This document shows, piece by piece, positions 45,510 to 54,377 of a DNA stretch of 64,000 bases. The stretch spans positions 806,001 through 870,000 of the forward strand of contig NZ_AP018042.1 of the NCBI RefSeq assembly GCF_002356295.1, read 5' to 3'. Under the pieces are notes generated by a model. It had not been told where the DNA came from. It was given only the letters and a program-made list of their open reading frames with translations, and did no database searches. Position 1 is the first letter of the stretch, and every line of letters starts with the position of its first letter. The position numbers were made by a program, and so were the translations under genes. Origin of the DNA: Labilibaculum antarcticum. GTDB lineage: Bacteria > Bacteroidota > Bacteroidia > Bacteroidales > Marinifilaceae.

Positions 45510-47093
45510 ATGCTACACAAACAATTCGATTATTTAGTAATCGGAAGTGGACTGGCTGGTTTATATTCAGCCTACTATGCGTCCCGCTTTGGAAAAGTTG
45601 CCATTTTAACGAAATCGAAGCTTGATGTTAGTAATTCTTACTACGCTCAGGGCGGTATTGCCGCTGTAACCGATCCTGAAGATTTTCCGCAATATCACTT
45701 AGAAGATACTTTAACCGCCGGCCGTGGTTTATGCGACTATATTCCTGTGGAAATTCTCGTTAACGAAGGTCCGGATCGTATTCAAGATTTAATTGAATTG
45801 GGAATGCAATTTGATAAAGAAAACGGTCAATTGGCACTTGGACTTGAAGGAGGACATCACCGAAGAAGGGTTCTTCATGCTGGTGGCGACTCGACAGGCA
45901 AGGAAACAACTCTTTTTTTGATTGATAAAGTATTGAATAATGATAATATTGAGGTGTTTGAGAACCAAATGGTGTTTGAATTACTGATTGAAGATCAAAT
46001 TTGTGCCGGAGCAAAAAGCTACAATATTATAAATAACACCAATTTACTTATTGAAGCCAAGAATACGATACTTGCTTCGGGTGGCGCCTCGGCAGTGTAT
46101 AAAAGGACAACGAACCCACACACAACAGTTGGTGATGGAATCAATCTGGCCTATAAGGCCGGAGCCGAAATGGCTGATATGGAATTCATTCAATTTCATC
46201 CGAGTTCTTTTTATTCTGAGGAAGGATATACATTTTTAATTAGCGAAGCCGTTCGAGGAGAAGGTGCTTATCTTCTGAATTCAAAAGGGGAACGATTCAT
46301 GTTGGCAATTCATCCTCTTGCCGAACTAGCTCCCCGTGATATTGTAGCCCGAGCCATTTTCGATCAAATGAAACAAAGCCAAAGCAATTATGTGATTCTC
46401 AGCCTTAAACATCTGGATAAAAACAAGATAAAAAATAGGTTTCCAAGCATTAATAAAAATTGCGAGAAATCTGGCGTTGATATGAGTCAGGAAATTCGAA
46501 TTGCTCCTGCCGCTCACTATATGGTTGGTGGGATTAAAACAAAGCTTAATGGGGAAACCAATATATCAAGACTATATGCTTGCGGGGAAGTAGCTTCGTC
46601 GGGAGTAATGGGCGCCAACAGACTCGCTTCTAACTCATTGCTTGAATGTTTGGTGTTTGGCAAAAGGGCTATTGATCATGCTGAAGCTTCATCTTCTGTT
46701 AAAAAAATATTTTCGTTGAATAAAAACGAGATGCATGTCAATTTGAAACTTGAACAATTGTTCCTAAATCATAGCAATGAAATTGCAAATGAGATGAATT
46801 TGAAAGCAGGAATAGTTCGAAATCAGAAAGAACTTACAGAAATTAGTTCACTTATAGAATCAATCGAAAATTCTTTTCCTTTTGAGCCCTATGAATATTA
46901 CAGTGTTCGTTTGCAAAACCTAATCAGAGTTTGCAAATTACTAACAACTGCTGCATTATCAAGAAAAGAGAGTCGTGGAGGACATTACCGAGAAGATTAT
47001 CAAAAAGAGGAAGCTAAATTTCTCACCCATTCGATTCAACAAATTAATAAAGAAATACATTATATCCCTGTGGATCATCGATCTCAAGATTAA
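45510..47093 (+). CDS. nadB: L-aspartate oxidase
   Basis: First enzyme of de novo NAD synthesis: oxidises aspartate to iminoaspartate with FAD, using fumarate or oxygen. The 527-residue flavoprotein has an N-terminal dinucleotide fold (DYLVIGSGLAGLYSAYYAS), SNSYYAQGGIAAVTDPED, GLEGGHHRRRVLHAGGDSTG, EFIQFHPSSFY, SEAVRGEGAYLLN and APAAHYMVGGIKT with the active-site Arg/His region, and RLYACGEVASSGVMGANRLASNSLLECLVFG. It is followed after 12 bases by nadC. nadA, the partner quinolinate synthase, is not adjacent. Confidence 0.96.
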   Translation: MLHKQFDYLVIGSGLAGLYSAYYASRFGKVAILTKSKLDVSNSYYAQGGIAAVTDPEDFPQYHLEDTLTAGRGLCDYIPVEILVNEGPDRIQDLIELGMQFDKENGQLALGLEGGHHRRRVLHAGGDSTGKETTLFLIDKVLNNDNIEVFENQMVFELLIEDQICAGAKSYNIINNTNLLIEAKNTILASGGASAVYKRTTNPHTTVGDGINLAYKAGAEMADMEFIQFHPSSFYSEEGYTFLISEAVRGEGAYLLNSKGERFMLAIHPLAELAPRDIVARAIFDQMKQSQSNYVILSLKHLDKNKIKNRFPSINKNCEKSGVDMSQEIRIAPAAHYMVGGIKTKLNGETNISRLYACGEVASSGVMGANRLASNSLLECLVFGKRAIDHAEASSSVKKIFSLNKNEMHVNLKLEQLFLNHSNEIANEMNLKAGIVRNQKELTEISSLIESIENSFPFEPYEYYSVRLQNLIRVCKLLTTAALSRKESRGGHYREDYQKEEAKFLTHSIQQINKEIHYIPVDHRSQD

Positions 47094-47105
47094 ATTATCA
47101 CATAT

Positions 47106-47957
47106 ATGCAAGAATCAGAATTTAACATTCAGGAAATTGAGCTCATCATAAATCATGCTTTTCGGGAAGACATAGGAAGTGGCGATATTACAACAAATAA
47201 TATTGTCCCTAAAAATACTTTAGCTGCTGCAAGTATGACAGCCAAAGCTGATGGAATAATAGCGGGTTTGAATATCGCGAAAATGATATTTCGGAAATTA
47301 GATGAAAATCTGGAATGGAACCCCAAAATTATAGATGGTGATCGTGTAGTTAAAGGAGATGTTATTCTTGAAATGAAAGGAACATTCAGAGCTCTTTTAA
47401 CCGGAGAAAGATTAGCATTAAATTTGCTGCAAAGAATGTCGGGAATTGCAACCGAGACAGCTAAATATGTTGCTGCGGTAAAAGAAACAAAGGTGAAAAT
47501 TCTTGACACAAGAAAAACCGTGCCAGGCCTACGGACATTCGACAAATATGCTGTTAAAATGGGTGGAGGAACCAATCATCGCATTGGCTTATATGATATG
47601 GTTATGATTAAAGACAACCATATAATGATGGCCGGAAGTATTACAGCTGCTGTTGAACAGATTCGCAAAGCCGTTTCTTCAGAGATTACAGTTGAGGTAG
47701 AAACAACAAACTTAATAGAGGTAAAAGAAGCTGTTAACGCTGGCGCGGATATCATCATGCTTGATAATATGAGTAATGAATTAATGAAAGAAGCTGTTGA
47801 CTATATTAGTGGAAGAGCTTTGGTTGAAGCGTCAGGAAATATGAATTTAGAGCGAATTTCAGGTGTAGCAAAAACCGGTGTCGATTTCATTTCAATAGGT
47901 GCTCTTACACATTCTGTTGTGGCTTTAGATATCAGCCAAAACATAATTATCAAATAG
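47106..47957 (+). CDS. nadC: Nicotinate-nucleotide pyrophosphorylase (carboxylating)
   Basis: Makes nicotinate mononucleotide from quinolinate and PRPP in NAD synthesis. The 283-residue protein starts EIELIINHAFREDIGSGDITT and has the family motifs GERLALNLLQRMSGIAT, ILDTRKTVPGLR, KYAVKMGGGTNHRIGLYDMVMIKDNH, VEVETTNL, DIIMLDNMS, EASGNMNLERI and DFISIGALTHS. The length is normal. It follows nadB in one operon. Confidence 0.97.
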   Translation: MQESEFNIQEIELIINHAFREDIGSGDITTNNIVPKNTLAAASMTAKADGIIAGLNIAKMIFRKLDENLEWNPKIIDGDRVVKGDVILEMKGTFRALLTGERLALNLLQRMSGIATETAKYVAAVKETKVKILDTRKTVPGLRTFDKYAVKMGGGTNHRIGLYDMVMIKDNHIMMAGSITAAVEQIRKAVSSEITVEVETTNLIEVKEAVNAGADIIMLDNMSNELMKEAVDYISGRALVEASGNMNLERISGVAKTGVDFISIGALTHSVVALDISQNIIIK

Positions 47958-47969
47958 CTCAAACTTATA

Positions 47970-48022
47970 TTTCACTCATCCACAAAGTTATTGTTTGATA
48001 ATAACTTTGTAGATGAGTGAAA
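47970..48022 (+). repeat. Long near-perfect stem-loop after nadC
   Basis: TTTCACTCATC (47970-47980) and ACAAAGTTAT (47982-47991) pair with ATAACTTTGT (48001-48010) and GATGAGTGAAA (48012-48022), giving a 22-position stem with a single C/A mismatch and a 9-base loop. It starts 13 bases after the nadC stop. No T run follows, so it may act as a 3'-end stabiliser or a mobile palindrome rather than a classical terminator. Confidence 0.8.
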
Positions 48023-48346
48023 CGATTTAAATGGAACAGTTAGGTGTAAAAATTCATGACCAAATCCTAAATTAGGTAATCTCTCCAATAAAAAACATAT
48101 AAAATCAGCTAAATAGTAACAAATACATTTCACCTGCTTTACCGGTCTTTTTACAGAATAAAATCAAAATGTAAAACACGTTTAAAAAGTAATTGATCAA
48201 AAATATAACACTATCGTTTCGAACCGAAATATTCTAATAAATATCGTTATATTTCGCCTCCCCAATAGATATTTAGGAAAAACAACGATTCATTTAAGAA
48301 TAAATTTACTTAACAGAATACGAATTAAATATACAAAAAACCCATA
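48023..48346. other. Intergenic region before the first TPR histidine kinase
   Basis: Contains a promoter-like TATATTTC at 48248-48255 and a block (about 48166-48262) that resembles the region upstream of the second kinase: AATGTAAAACACGT, a later ATCAAAAA, and AATATCGTTATATTT. No gene was seen. Confidence 0.55.
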
Positions 48347-50494
48347 ATGCAACTCCCCTTAAAACTTGCTTTGCTTTTACTTACTTTATCCATTACTTCA
48401 ATATCTGCAAATGCAAAAATAAATGATGCAAAAAATCAAACATCTATTACCAAGGATAGTCTCAAAATTGAACATTATCTGAATCTGTCCCGAAAATACT
48501 ATACTGTAAAAACAGACAGTGCTATTTATTACGCCGAAAAAGCGCTGCAATTGTCACAAAACAGCAATAGCCTGAAGCTAATCATCGAATCACAGCTTGA
48601 ATGTTTTTACAATTTCTCGATAAATAGCGATATGGCTAAAGCCAGAAAAGCTCTAAATGAAGCCGAAGCAATGGCTTATATTCTAAATGATTCATTAAGT
48701 ATTTGCAGAGTTCATTCCTGTTTAGGATACCATTATGCACTAACAAGCAAATACGATAGTGCCATTTATCAATACAATAAATCTCTGGAATTCTGTAAGT
48801 CACAAAAGGATAATAGAAATAAAATAAGCAATCTAATAGGACTCGGTCATGTGTACTATGAAAGAGGCGATTTAGAATTAGCTCTAAGTAAATATATTGA
48901 AGCTTTTCAATATAATGAAGTACAAGAAAACGACGAAACTAAGCTGAATCTTCTCATTAGCATGGCAAATATTTATGCTGGAGAACATCAAAATGAAAAG
49001 GCTATATCCTATTACAACCAAGCTATGGTGATCGCTTTAGAGTTAAAGAATGAGGATACCTTATCTGTTCTTTACAATAATTCAGCCATAATTTATCAGG
49101 ACAATTTAAATTTTAATAAAGCATTACTATTTTACGGGAAAAGCCTCGAAATAGAAAAAAAAGCAAATAATAAGGCAGGCATTGCATTGTGTCTTAACAA
49201 TATTGGTGAAAATTATTTCAAGATGGGGAATACAGATAAGGCAATTGTATTCCTGCTCGAAGCTTTATCCTCCAACCGTGAGCTACAATTAGATACTGAA
49301 ATCATTTACAATTTGGAGACCTTAAGCCAAATACACCTAAGCCTTGGAAACTTTAAACAAGCTTTCTCATATCTTGAAGAAGGAATTGCCTTAACTAAAA
49401 AACTAAAAACACGAGGCAAAAGAAGTGATTTATTGAAGCTTCTTGCTGAGTATTACAATAAAACAGATAATTACAAAAAAGCTTACGCCTCTATTATTGC
49501 CTACAACTCTCTAAATGACAGCATACAAAAAAAATCACGTACGGATAAAATTGTAGAGCTTCAAGCTCAATTCGATTCTGAGAAAAAAGAGAAGGAAAAT
49601 GAGATTTTAAGAATAAGTAACCAATTTACCCAAGAAAAACTTGCCAAGGAGAGAATAAGAACAAATTATCTTTTTCTTTTTTCATTTTTAGCTTTTGCTG
49701 TTATCATTCTAATATTTATTCTTTTGAGATCTAAGATTAATATTCACAACCGAATACAAGTCTTCAATGGTAAATTAGAAGAGTCTAATGCCAACCTTAA
49801 AATCACGAATGCTACAAAAGATAAATTCTTTTCAATTATTGCTCATGATTTAAGATCACCTTTTAATGCCATATTGGGATTTTCGGAACTGATCAAAAAT
49901 GAAGTGAAAAACGGAAAAGACCTAAAGACAATAGAAGAGTACAATGCCAACATAAATGAATCGGCCACAAGCTTGTTTACATTACTTGAAAACCTCTTAC
50001 AATGGGCAAATGATCAACGTGGCATACTGAAATTTACCCCCACTCAAATTGATTTGTACGATTTGATTCAATCTAATCTTGCTATTTTCAAATTGAGAGC
50101 CACTGATAAATCGATAAAATTATTTTCCGATATAAAACCCAACACTGTGGCTTTTGGTGATGTAAATATGGTAAATACCATTATTCGGAACCTAATTAGT
50201 AATGCCTTAAAATTCACAAAAGCAAATGGTGAAATAATTCTTTCTACAATATCAGAGGGTAATTTCATTTATCTTTCTGTTAAAGACACCGGCATAGGAA
50301 TTAGTAAAAACGATCAGGATAAACTATTCCGGTTAGATGGTAATTTCACAACGATGGGTACCAAAGATGAATCAGGAAGTGGATTAGGTCTGATATTATG
50401 CAAAGAATTTGTAAAGAAAAACGGCGGTGAAATTTGGGTTGAAAGTGAAGAAAATAAAGGCAGTAAATTTATTTTCTCTTTAAAATCGGCTTAA
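48347..50494 (+). CDS. TPR-repeat sensor histidine kinase (paralog 1)
   Basis: A 715-residue membrane sensor kinase. A signal peptide (1-23, ending ANA) is followed by tetratricopeptide repeats on the periplasmic side (about 40-375), a charged coiled-coil segment, one membrane helix (about 440-462), and the cytoplasmic kinase. H500 in FSIIAHDLRSPFN is the phosphorylated His. The ATP-binding part has the N box (NTIIRNLISNALKFT), G1 (DTGIGIS) and G2 (GSGLGLILCKEFVKKNGGE). No response regulator is nearby, so the partner is encoded elsewhere. The kinase half is nearly identical to the paralog at 50928, while the sensor half is far more diverged. Confidence 0.92.
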   Translation: MQLPLKLALLLLTLSITSISANAKINDAKNQTSITKDSLKIEHYLNLSRKYYTVKTDSAIYYAEKALQLSQNSNSLKLIIESQLECFYNFSINSDMAKARKALNEAEAMAYILNDSLSICRVHSCLGYHYALTSKYDSAIYQYNKSLEFCKSQKDNRNKISNLIGLGHVYYERGDLELALSKYIEAFQYNEVQENDETKLNLLISMANIYAGEHQNEKAISYYNQAMVIALELKNEDTLSVLYNNSAIIYQDNLNFNKALLFYGKSLEIEKKANNKAGIALCLNNIGENYFKMGNTDKAIVFLLEALSSNRELQLDTEIIYNLETLSQIHLSLGNFKQAFSYLEEGIALTKKLKTRGKRSDLLKLLAEYYNKTDNYKKAYASIIAYNSLNDSIQKKSRTDKIVELQAQFDSEKKEKENEILRISNQFTQEKLAKERIRTNYLFLFSFLAFAVIILIFILLRSKINIHNRIQVFNGKLEESNANLKITNATKDKFFSIIAHDLRSPFNAILGFSELIKNEVKNGKDLKTIEEYNANINESATSLFTLLENLLQWANDQRGILKFTPTQIDLYDLIQSNLAIFKLRATDKSIKLFSDIKPNTVAFGDVNMVNTIIRNLISNALKFTKANGEIILSTISEGNFIYLSVKDTGIGISKNDQDKLFRLDGNFTTMGTKDESGSGLGLILCKEFVKKNGGEIWVESEENKGSKFIFSLKSA

Positions 50495-50565
50495 CTTTTT
50501 AGAATAATTTCAAATAGGTAATTTCTTTACCGGAGATTGCTTCCCCCCTCTTAATAAGAAGTAGT

Positions 50566-50573
50566 TACCTTTG
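50566..50573 (+). promoter_or_regulatory. Promoter-like -7 element before the micro-ORF
   Basis: TACCTTTG matches TAnnTTTG, 20 bases before the micro-ORF ATG at 50594. A TTG at 50537 is a little too far upstream for an ideal -33. Confidence 0.4.
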
Positions 50574-50593
50574 CTGTTCCAAAACTCGATTAT

Positions 50594-50677
50594 ATGGAAC
50601 GAATAAGTATGCCTCTTCTTGTCCTTGGAGTAGTCGTTGCCTTATTTACGGCTCGGTTTGTAACGGATTGTCCATAA
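50594..50677 (+). CDS. Candidate 27-residue single-pass membrane micropeptide
   Basis: The frame from ATG 50594 to TAA 50675-50677 encodes 27 residues. The middle (about residues 6-20, MPLLVLGVVVALFTA) is hydrophobic enough to cross a membrane, with a basic residue and a C-terminal DCP. It is preceded by a TAnnTTTG element at a suitable distance and is more GC-rich than its surroundings. No family was recognised. It may be a true small protein, a leader peptide, or chance. Confidence 0.35.
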   Translation: MERISMPLLVLGVVVALFTARFVTDCP

Positions 50678-50810
50678 AAAGAATCATTTCATGTAAGTAA
50701 TGGAAACTCTTTATTAGAGAACAATATAACAATGTAAAACACGTATGATAAGTTATTTATCAAAAACAAAATCCTTTTGTTTCAAACAGAAACTTTCTAA
50801 TTAATATCGT

Positions 50811-50818
50811 TATATTTG
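50811..50818 (+). promoter_or_regulatory. -7 promoter element of the second TPR histidine kinase
   Basis: TATATTTG fits TAnnTTTG, 110 bases before the start. The same neighbourhood (AATATCGTTATATTT) recurs before the first kinase at 48241-48254, where the last base of the element is changed to C. Confidence 0.55.
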
Positions 50819-50927
50819 CCCTCCATAACAGATACTTATGATAATATCATCTCAATGAAACTACCAAACAGTACGCAAATAACATAGAAATCACTTAAAA
50901 CAACTAAACTTAAGACTTCAATTCATA

Positions 50928-53075
50928 ATGCGCTTTCCCTTACTATTAGTATTTTGCCTTTTGTTATTCGTAAATACATTGCATGCTAAATCATCTCTTA
51001 GCGAGCTTCGAACACAAATTAATAACAGTTCTAAGAGTGAAAAGGCTAAGCTTTATTTGAAATTATCTGATCATTATTACTATGCGAATAATAATGACAG
51101 TGCCCTTTATTATGCCAAAGAAGCTCTTCTTGTATCAAAATTAAACAAGAATGATCAGTTGATGCTTGAATCATATATTGAACTTTATTACAACTACTTG
51201 CTTACTTCAAATTCGAAAGAAGTAAGACATTCTTTATACAATGCGAAAAAATTAGCTTATAAAATTTCAGATACCACTCAGATTTGTGATATTCTTTTAA
51301 ATTTAGGTGCTTTCTATTCTGAAAACAGCAAATTTGACAGTGCTATTATTCATTACAATGAATCTAGAAGACTGAGTGATCTTATTGATTACAAAACAAA
51401 TACTATTCAAACGCTAATTGGCATAGGGGAAGTATATTATGAAAGAGGTGATTTTGAAAATGCTTTAAATAATTACTTAGAAGCATCTAAGTATTCCGAA
51501 GCAATAAAAGACAATGATATAAAGCTTAGTTTACTTATTGATATGGGTAATATTTATGGTGATGATAATCAAATAGAAAAAGCAAAATCTTATTACAATC
51601 AAGCAAAAGAACTTTCAGAAACAATTAATGATAAAGAAACATTATCTACTATTTACAACAATCTGGCAACCCTTTACCAAGAGGAAAAAAATTACACAAA
51701 AGCACAAATTTATTTCGAAAAAAGTCTTGAAATTGAACAAAGTAAAGGCTATAAAGATGGTATCGCTATAACCCTAAATAATATTGGAGAGAATTATTTC
51801 CTATTGAAAGATTACGAGAATGCCATTATTTTTCTACGCGAATCATTAACTACCCACAGGCATCTAAAATTAGAAACCGAAATAATTTACAACTTAGAAG
51901 TTTTAACTCAAATACACTTAGCAACCGGAAATTACAAACAAGCTATTAAATGTTTGAACGAAGGAATTACTTTAAGTAAAAAACTTAAAATTAAAGGGAA
52001 AAGATCCGATCTATTGAAATTATTAGCAGAATACTATAACAAGATAGGAAATAACAAAAAGGCCTACTCTTCAATGTTAGCCTTTAATGCTCTTAAAGAT
52101 AGTGTAAGGAATGACGCAAAATCTACCAAAATTGCCCAACTTCAAGCAAAATTTGAAGCCGTAAAAAAAGAAAAGGAAAATGAGATTCTAAGAGTGAAAA
52201 ATCAGATTACTCAAGATAAGCTTGAACAAGAGAAAACAAAATCTAACTTCCTTTACATATTTTCCATCTTGGCTCTTTTTGTAATAATTCTAATAGTCAC
52301 TCTATTTCGATCAAAGATCAATACTCATAATAAAATGAAGCGTGTTTATGGTCTACTTGAAGATTCAAACTCCAAGTTAAAAATCATGAATACTACAAAG
52401 GATAAATTCTTTTCAATTATTGCTCATGATTTAAGATCACCTTTTAATGCCATCTTGGGATTTTCAGAACTGATCAAAAATGAAGTGAAAAGTGGGAAAG
52501 ACCTAAAGACAATAGAAGATTACAATGCCAATATAAATGAATCGGCAAAGAGTTTGTTTACTTTACTTGAAAATCTATTGCAATGGGCAAATGATCAACG
52601 TGGAGTACTCGAATTTACTCCCATTCAAATTGATTTGTACGAATTAATTCAATCTAATCTTACGATTTTCAAATTGAAAGCCACTGATAAATCAATAAAA
52701 TTATTTTCCGATATAAAACCCAACACTGTGGCTTTCGGTGATGTAAATATGGTAAATACCATTATTCGAAACCTAATTAGTAATGCCTTAAAATTCACTA
52801 ATGAAAATGGTGAAATATTTCTATCTACAATATCAGATGGTAATTTCATTTATCTTTCTGTTAAAGACACCGGCATAGGAATCAGTAAAAACGATCAGGA
52901 TAAACTATTCCGATTAGATGGCAATTTCACAACGATGGGTACCAAAGATGAATCAGGAAGTGGATTAGGTCTGATACTATGCAAAGAATTTGTCAAGAAA
53001 AACGGCGGTAAAATTTGGGTTGAAAGTGAAGAAAATAAAGGCAGTAAATTTATTTTCTCCTTAAAATCGGCCTAA
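50928..53075 (+). CDS. TPR-repeat sensor histidine kinase (paralog 2)
   Basis: A 715-residue protein of the same length and layout as the gene at 48347: signal peptide (1-20, LLLVFCLLLFVNTLHA), TPR repeats (about 40-375), coiled coil, a membrane helix (about 440-462) and a histidine kinase with H500 in FSIIAHDLRSPFN, N box NTIIRNLISNALKFT, DTGIGIS and GSGLGLILCKEF. The kinase halves of the two genes are almost the same in both protein and DNA, while the periplasmic TPR halves are much less similar. This suggests duplication followed by sensor divergence and repeated gene conversion of the kinase part. Confidence 0.92.
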   Translation: MRFPLLLVFCLLLFVNTLHAKSSLSELRTQINNSSKSEKAKLYLKLSDHYYYANNNDSALYYAKEALLVSKLNKNDQLMLESYIELYYNYLLTSNSKEVRHSLYNAKKLAYKISDTTQICDILLNLGAFYSENSKFDSAIIHYNESRRLSDLIDYKTNTIQTLIGIGEVYYERGDFENALNNYLEASKYSEAIKDNDIKLSLLIDMGNIYGDDNQIEKAKSYYNQAKELSETINDKETLSTIYNNLATLYQEEKNYTKAQIYFEKSLEIEQSKGYKDGIAITLNNIGENYFLLKDYENAIIFLRESLTTHRHLKLETEIIYNLEVLTQIHLATGNYKQAIKCLNEGITLSKKLKIKGKRSDLLKLLAEYYNKIGNNKKAYSSMLAFNALKDSVRNDAKSTKIAQLQAKFEAVKKEKENEILRVKNQITQDKLEQEKTKSNFLYIFSILALFVIILIVTLFRSKINTHNKMKRVYGLLEDSNSKLKIMNTTKDKFFSIIAHDLRSPFNAILGFSELIKNEVKSGKDLKTIEDYNANINESAKSLFTLLENLLQWANDQRGVLEFTPIQIDLYELIQSNLTIFKLKATDKSIKLFSDIKPNTVAFGDVNMVNTIIRNLISNALKFTNENGEIFLSTISDGNFIYLSVKDTGIGISKNDQDKLFRLDGNFTTMGTKDESGSGLGLILCKEFVKKNGGKIWVESEENKGSKFIFSLKSA

Positions 53076-53132
53076 ATTCTTTTTAATATGATATCAAAAG
53101 TCAATTTCTACAACAGAACTTGGCCTTTTTTT

Positions 53133-53162
53133 TTTGATGTTCACAATAAGAACTTATATTTG
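53133..53162 (+). promoter_or_regulatory. Promoter of the MntP-like gene
   Basis: TTTG (53133-53136) and TATATTTG (53155-53162) are 18 bases apart, a very good match to the Bacteroidota promoter, 18 bases before the start. No manganese riboswitch was recognised in this short leader. Confidence 0.7.
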
Positions 53163-53180
53163 CAGGCTTAACGCATTTAC

Positions 53181-53747
53181 ATGGAATTTATTAGTATTAT
53201 ATTTCTCGCACTTGGCTTATCTGTAGATTCCTTTGCTGCTTCGGTTTGCAGTGGATTAGCCATTAAAAAGATTCATTTCCTTCAGGCAGTTAAAATTGCT
53301 TTTTTTCTTGCCTTATTTCAAGGAGGAATGCCAATAATAGGCTGGTTTACAGGATCGGAATTAAAAGATTTGATTAAAGATTACGATCATTGGATTGCCT
53401 TTATCTTACTGGCAGGTTTAGGAAGTAAAATGATTTACGAAAGTATAAACTGCAAAGAAAAAGATGCATCTTTCAATCCGCTAAAATTAATCGTTTTGTT
53501 AGGCATTTCAATAGCTACAAGTATTGATGCTTTAGTGGTAGGATTAAGTCTTGCTATTATTGATGTTGCTATTTGGTTTCCTGCAATTGTAATTGGTATC
53601 ATAACTTTTGTTGTTTCGATGCTGGGGATGTTGCTAGGTAAAAAAATTGGCAGGAAAATGAGCAGGAAATTCGAAATAATTGGTGGCGTCGTTCTAATTC
53701 TTATTGGATTACGAATTCTCATTGATCATCTGTTTTTTCAATTTTAA
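53181..53747 (+). CDS. mntP: MntP-family manganese efflux pump
   Basis: A 188-residue inner-membrane protein with six hydrophobic helices. It has the two family repeats with an Asp inside a helix: LALGLSVDSFAASVCSGLAI and GISIATSIDALVVGLSLAII, both typical of MntP (DUF204), which exports Mn2+. It overlaps the end of the convergent FMN-binding gene by four bases. Function is inferred from family; length is normal. Confidence 0.9.
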   Translation: MEFISIIFLALGLSVDSFAASVCSGLAIKKIHFLQAVKIAFFLALFQGGMPIIGWFTGSELKDLIKDYDHWIAFILLAGLGSKMIYESINCKEKDASFNPLKLIVLLGISIATSIDALVVGLSLAIIDVAIWFPAIVIGIITFVVSMLGMLLGKKIGRKMSRKFEIIGGVVLILIGLRILIDHLFFQF

Positions 53748-54292
53748 ATTTTCCCATTTTCCTTCAACTCACTTACCAGTAAACTTACTGCTTTTACTCC
53801 CTTTGCCATTGATGGTGCTGAAATTGTAGCACCGGAAATTCCATCAATATCTTTTCCAAATTCCATTTCCTCGCCTTTTACCTTTCCAATAAACTGCTTC
53901 AACCACGATTTAGCCATGATCTCACCACCGTAGGAAGATCTATAAATTAAGACTACAACTTTTTGAATTTCCAGTTTTTCATTAAAAACAACCATGTAAT
54001 CGAAAAAATCATTCCTTCCTTTTGATGATGCAAAACATGCAAACCCAATTGATTTATCAGCACTTTTTAGTGTACTCAAATGCAAATTTCTTAGCCCGTC
54101 ACCATTGACAGTATTCAAATTTAGATTTTCAATATCATCCATTGTAAAATCTTCAACAGTAAATATTTTTCGAACTTCTTTATCAATTTTTTTCTGTACG
54201 GATTTAGGAAAGCTACTAGCCATTGCGCCAAACGTTCCACTCATCAAAACTAAAATAACTACCAGCTGAATAATATCTCTCAATCTTTTCAT
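53744..54292 (-). CDS. FMN-binding domain protein (periplasmic/membrane-anchored)
   Basis: A 182-residue protein with an N-terminal hydrophobic segment (IIQLVVILVLMSGTFGAMAS) and a C-terminal FMN-binding domain. The flavinylation motif appears as DGISGATIS, where ApbE would attach FMN to the hydroxyl residue; similar domains are in RnfG, NqrC and in extracellular electron-transfer proteins. The start ATG 54292 follows AAAGGAG at a good distance; an earlier in-frame ATG lies 30 bases upstream. It lies 85 bases after the porin gene on the same strand, so they may be co-transcribed. No ApbE or Rnf gene is next to it. Confidence 0.85.
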   Translation of the reverse strand: MKRLRDIIQLVVILVLMSGTFGAMASSFPKSVQKKIDKEVRKIFTVEDFTMDDIENLNLNTVNGDGLRNLHLSTLKSADKSIGFACFASSKGRNDFFDYMVVFNEKLEIQKVVVLIYRSSYGGEIMAKSWLKQFIGKVKGEEMEFGKDIDGISGATISAPSMAKGVKAVSLLVSELKENGKI

Positions 54293-54377
54293 CAATAAAT
54301 CTCCTTTATGTAAAAACTTCAAAGCAAAATGAAAACCCAGATTGCTTTGAAGTACAATAGTTTAAATTGCTTTTGAC

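Larger units (their letters stand above)
50495..50927. other. Intergenic region between the twin kinases
   Basis: Holds a candidate micro-ORF (50594-50677) with its own promoter-like element, then a second copy of the kinase upstream region (AATGTAAAACACGT near 50732; TATATTTG at 50811-50818). Confidence 0.6.

Noticed and set aside
45368-45625. 85-codon frame over the otsAB terminator and nadB start
   Set aside because: It overlaps a terminator, the nadB promoter and the nadB coding frame.
53076-53180. Manganese riboswitch before the MntP-like gene
   Set aside because: The leader after the promoter is too short and no yybP-ykoY-type structure was visible.
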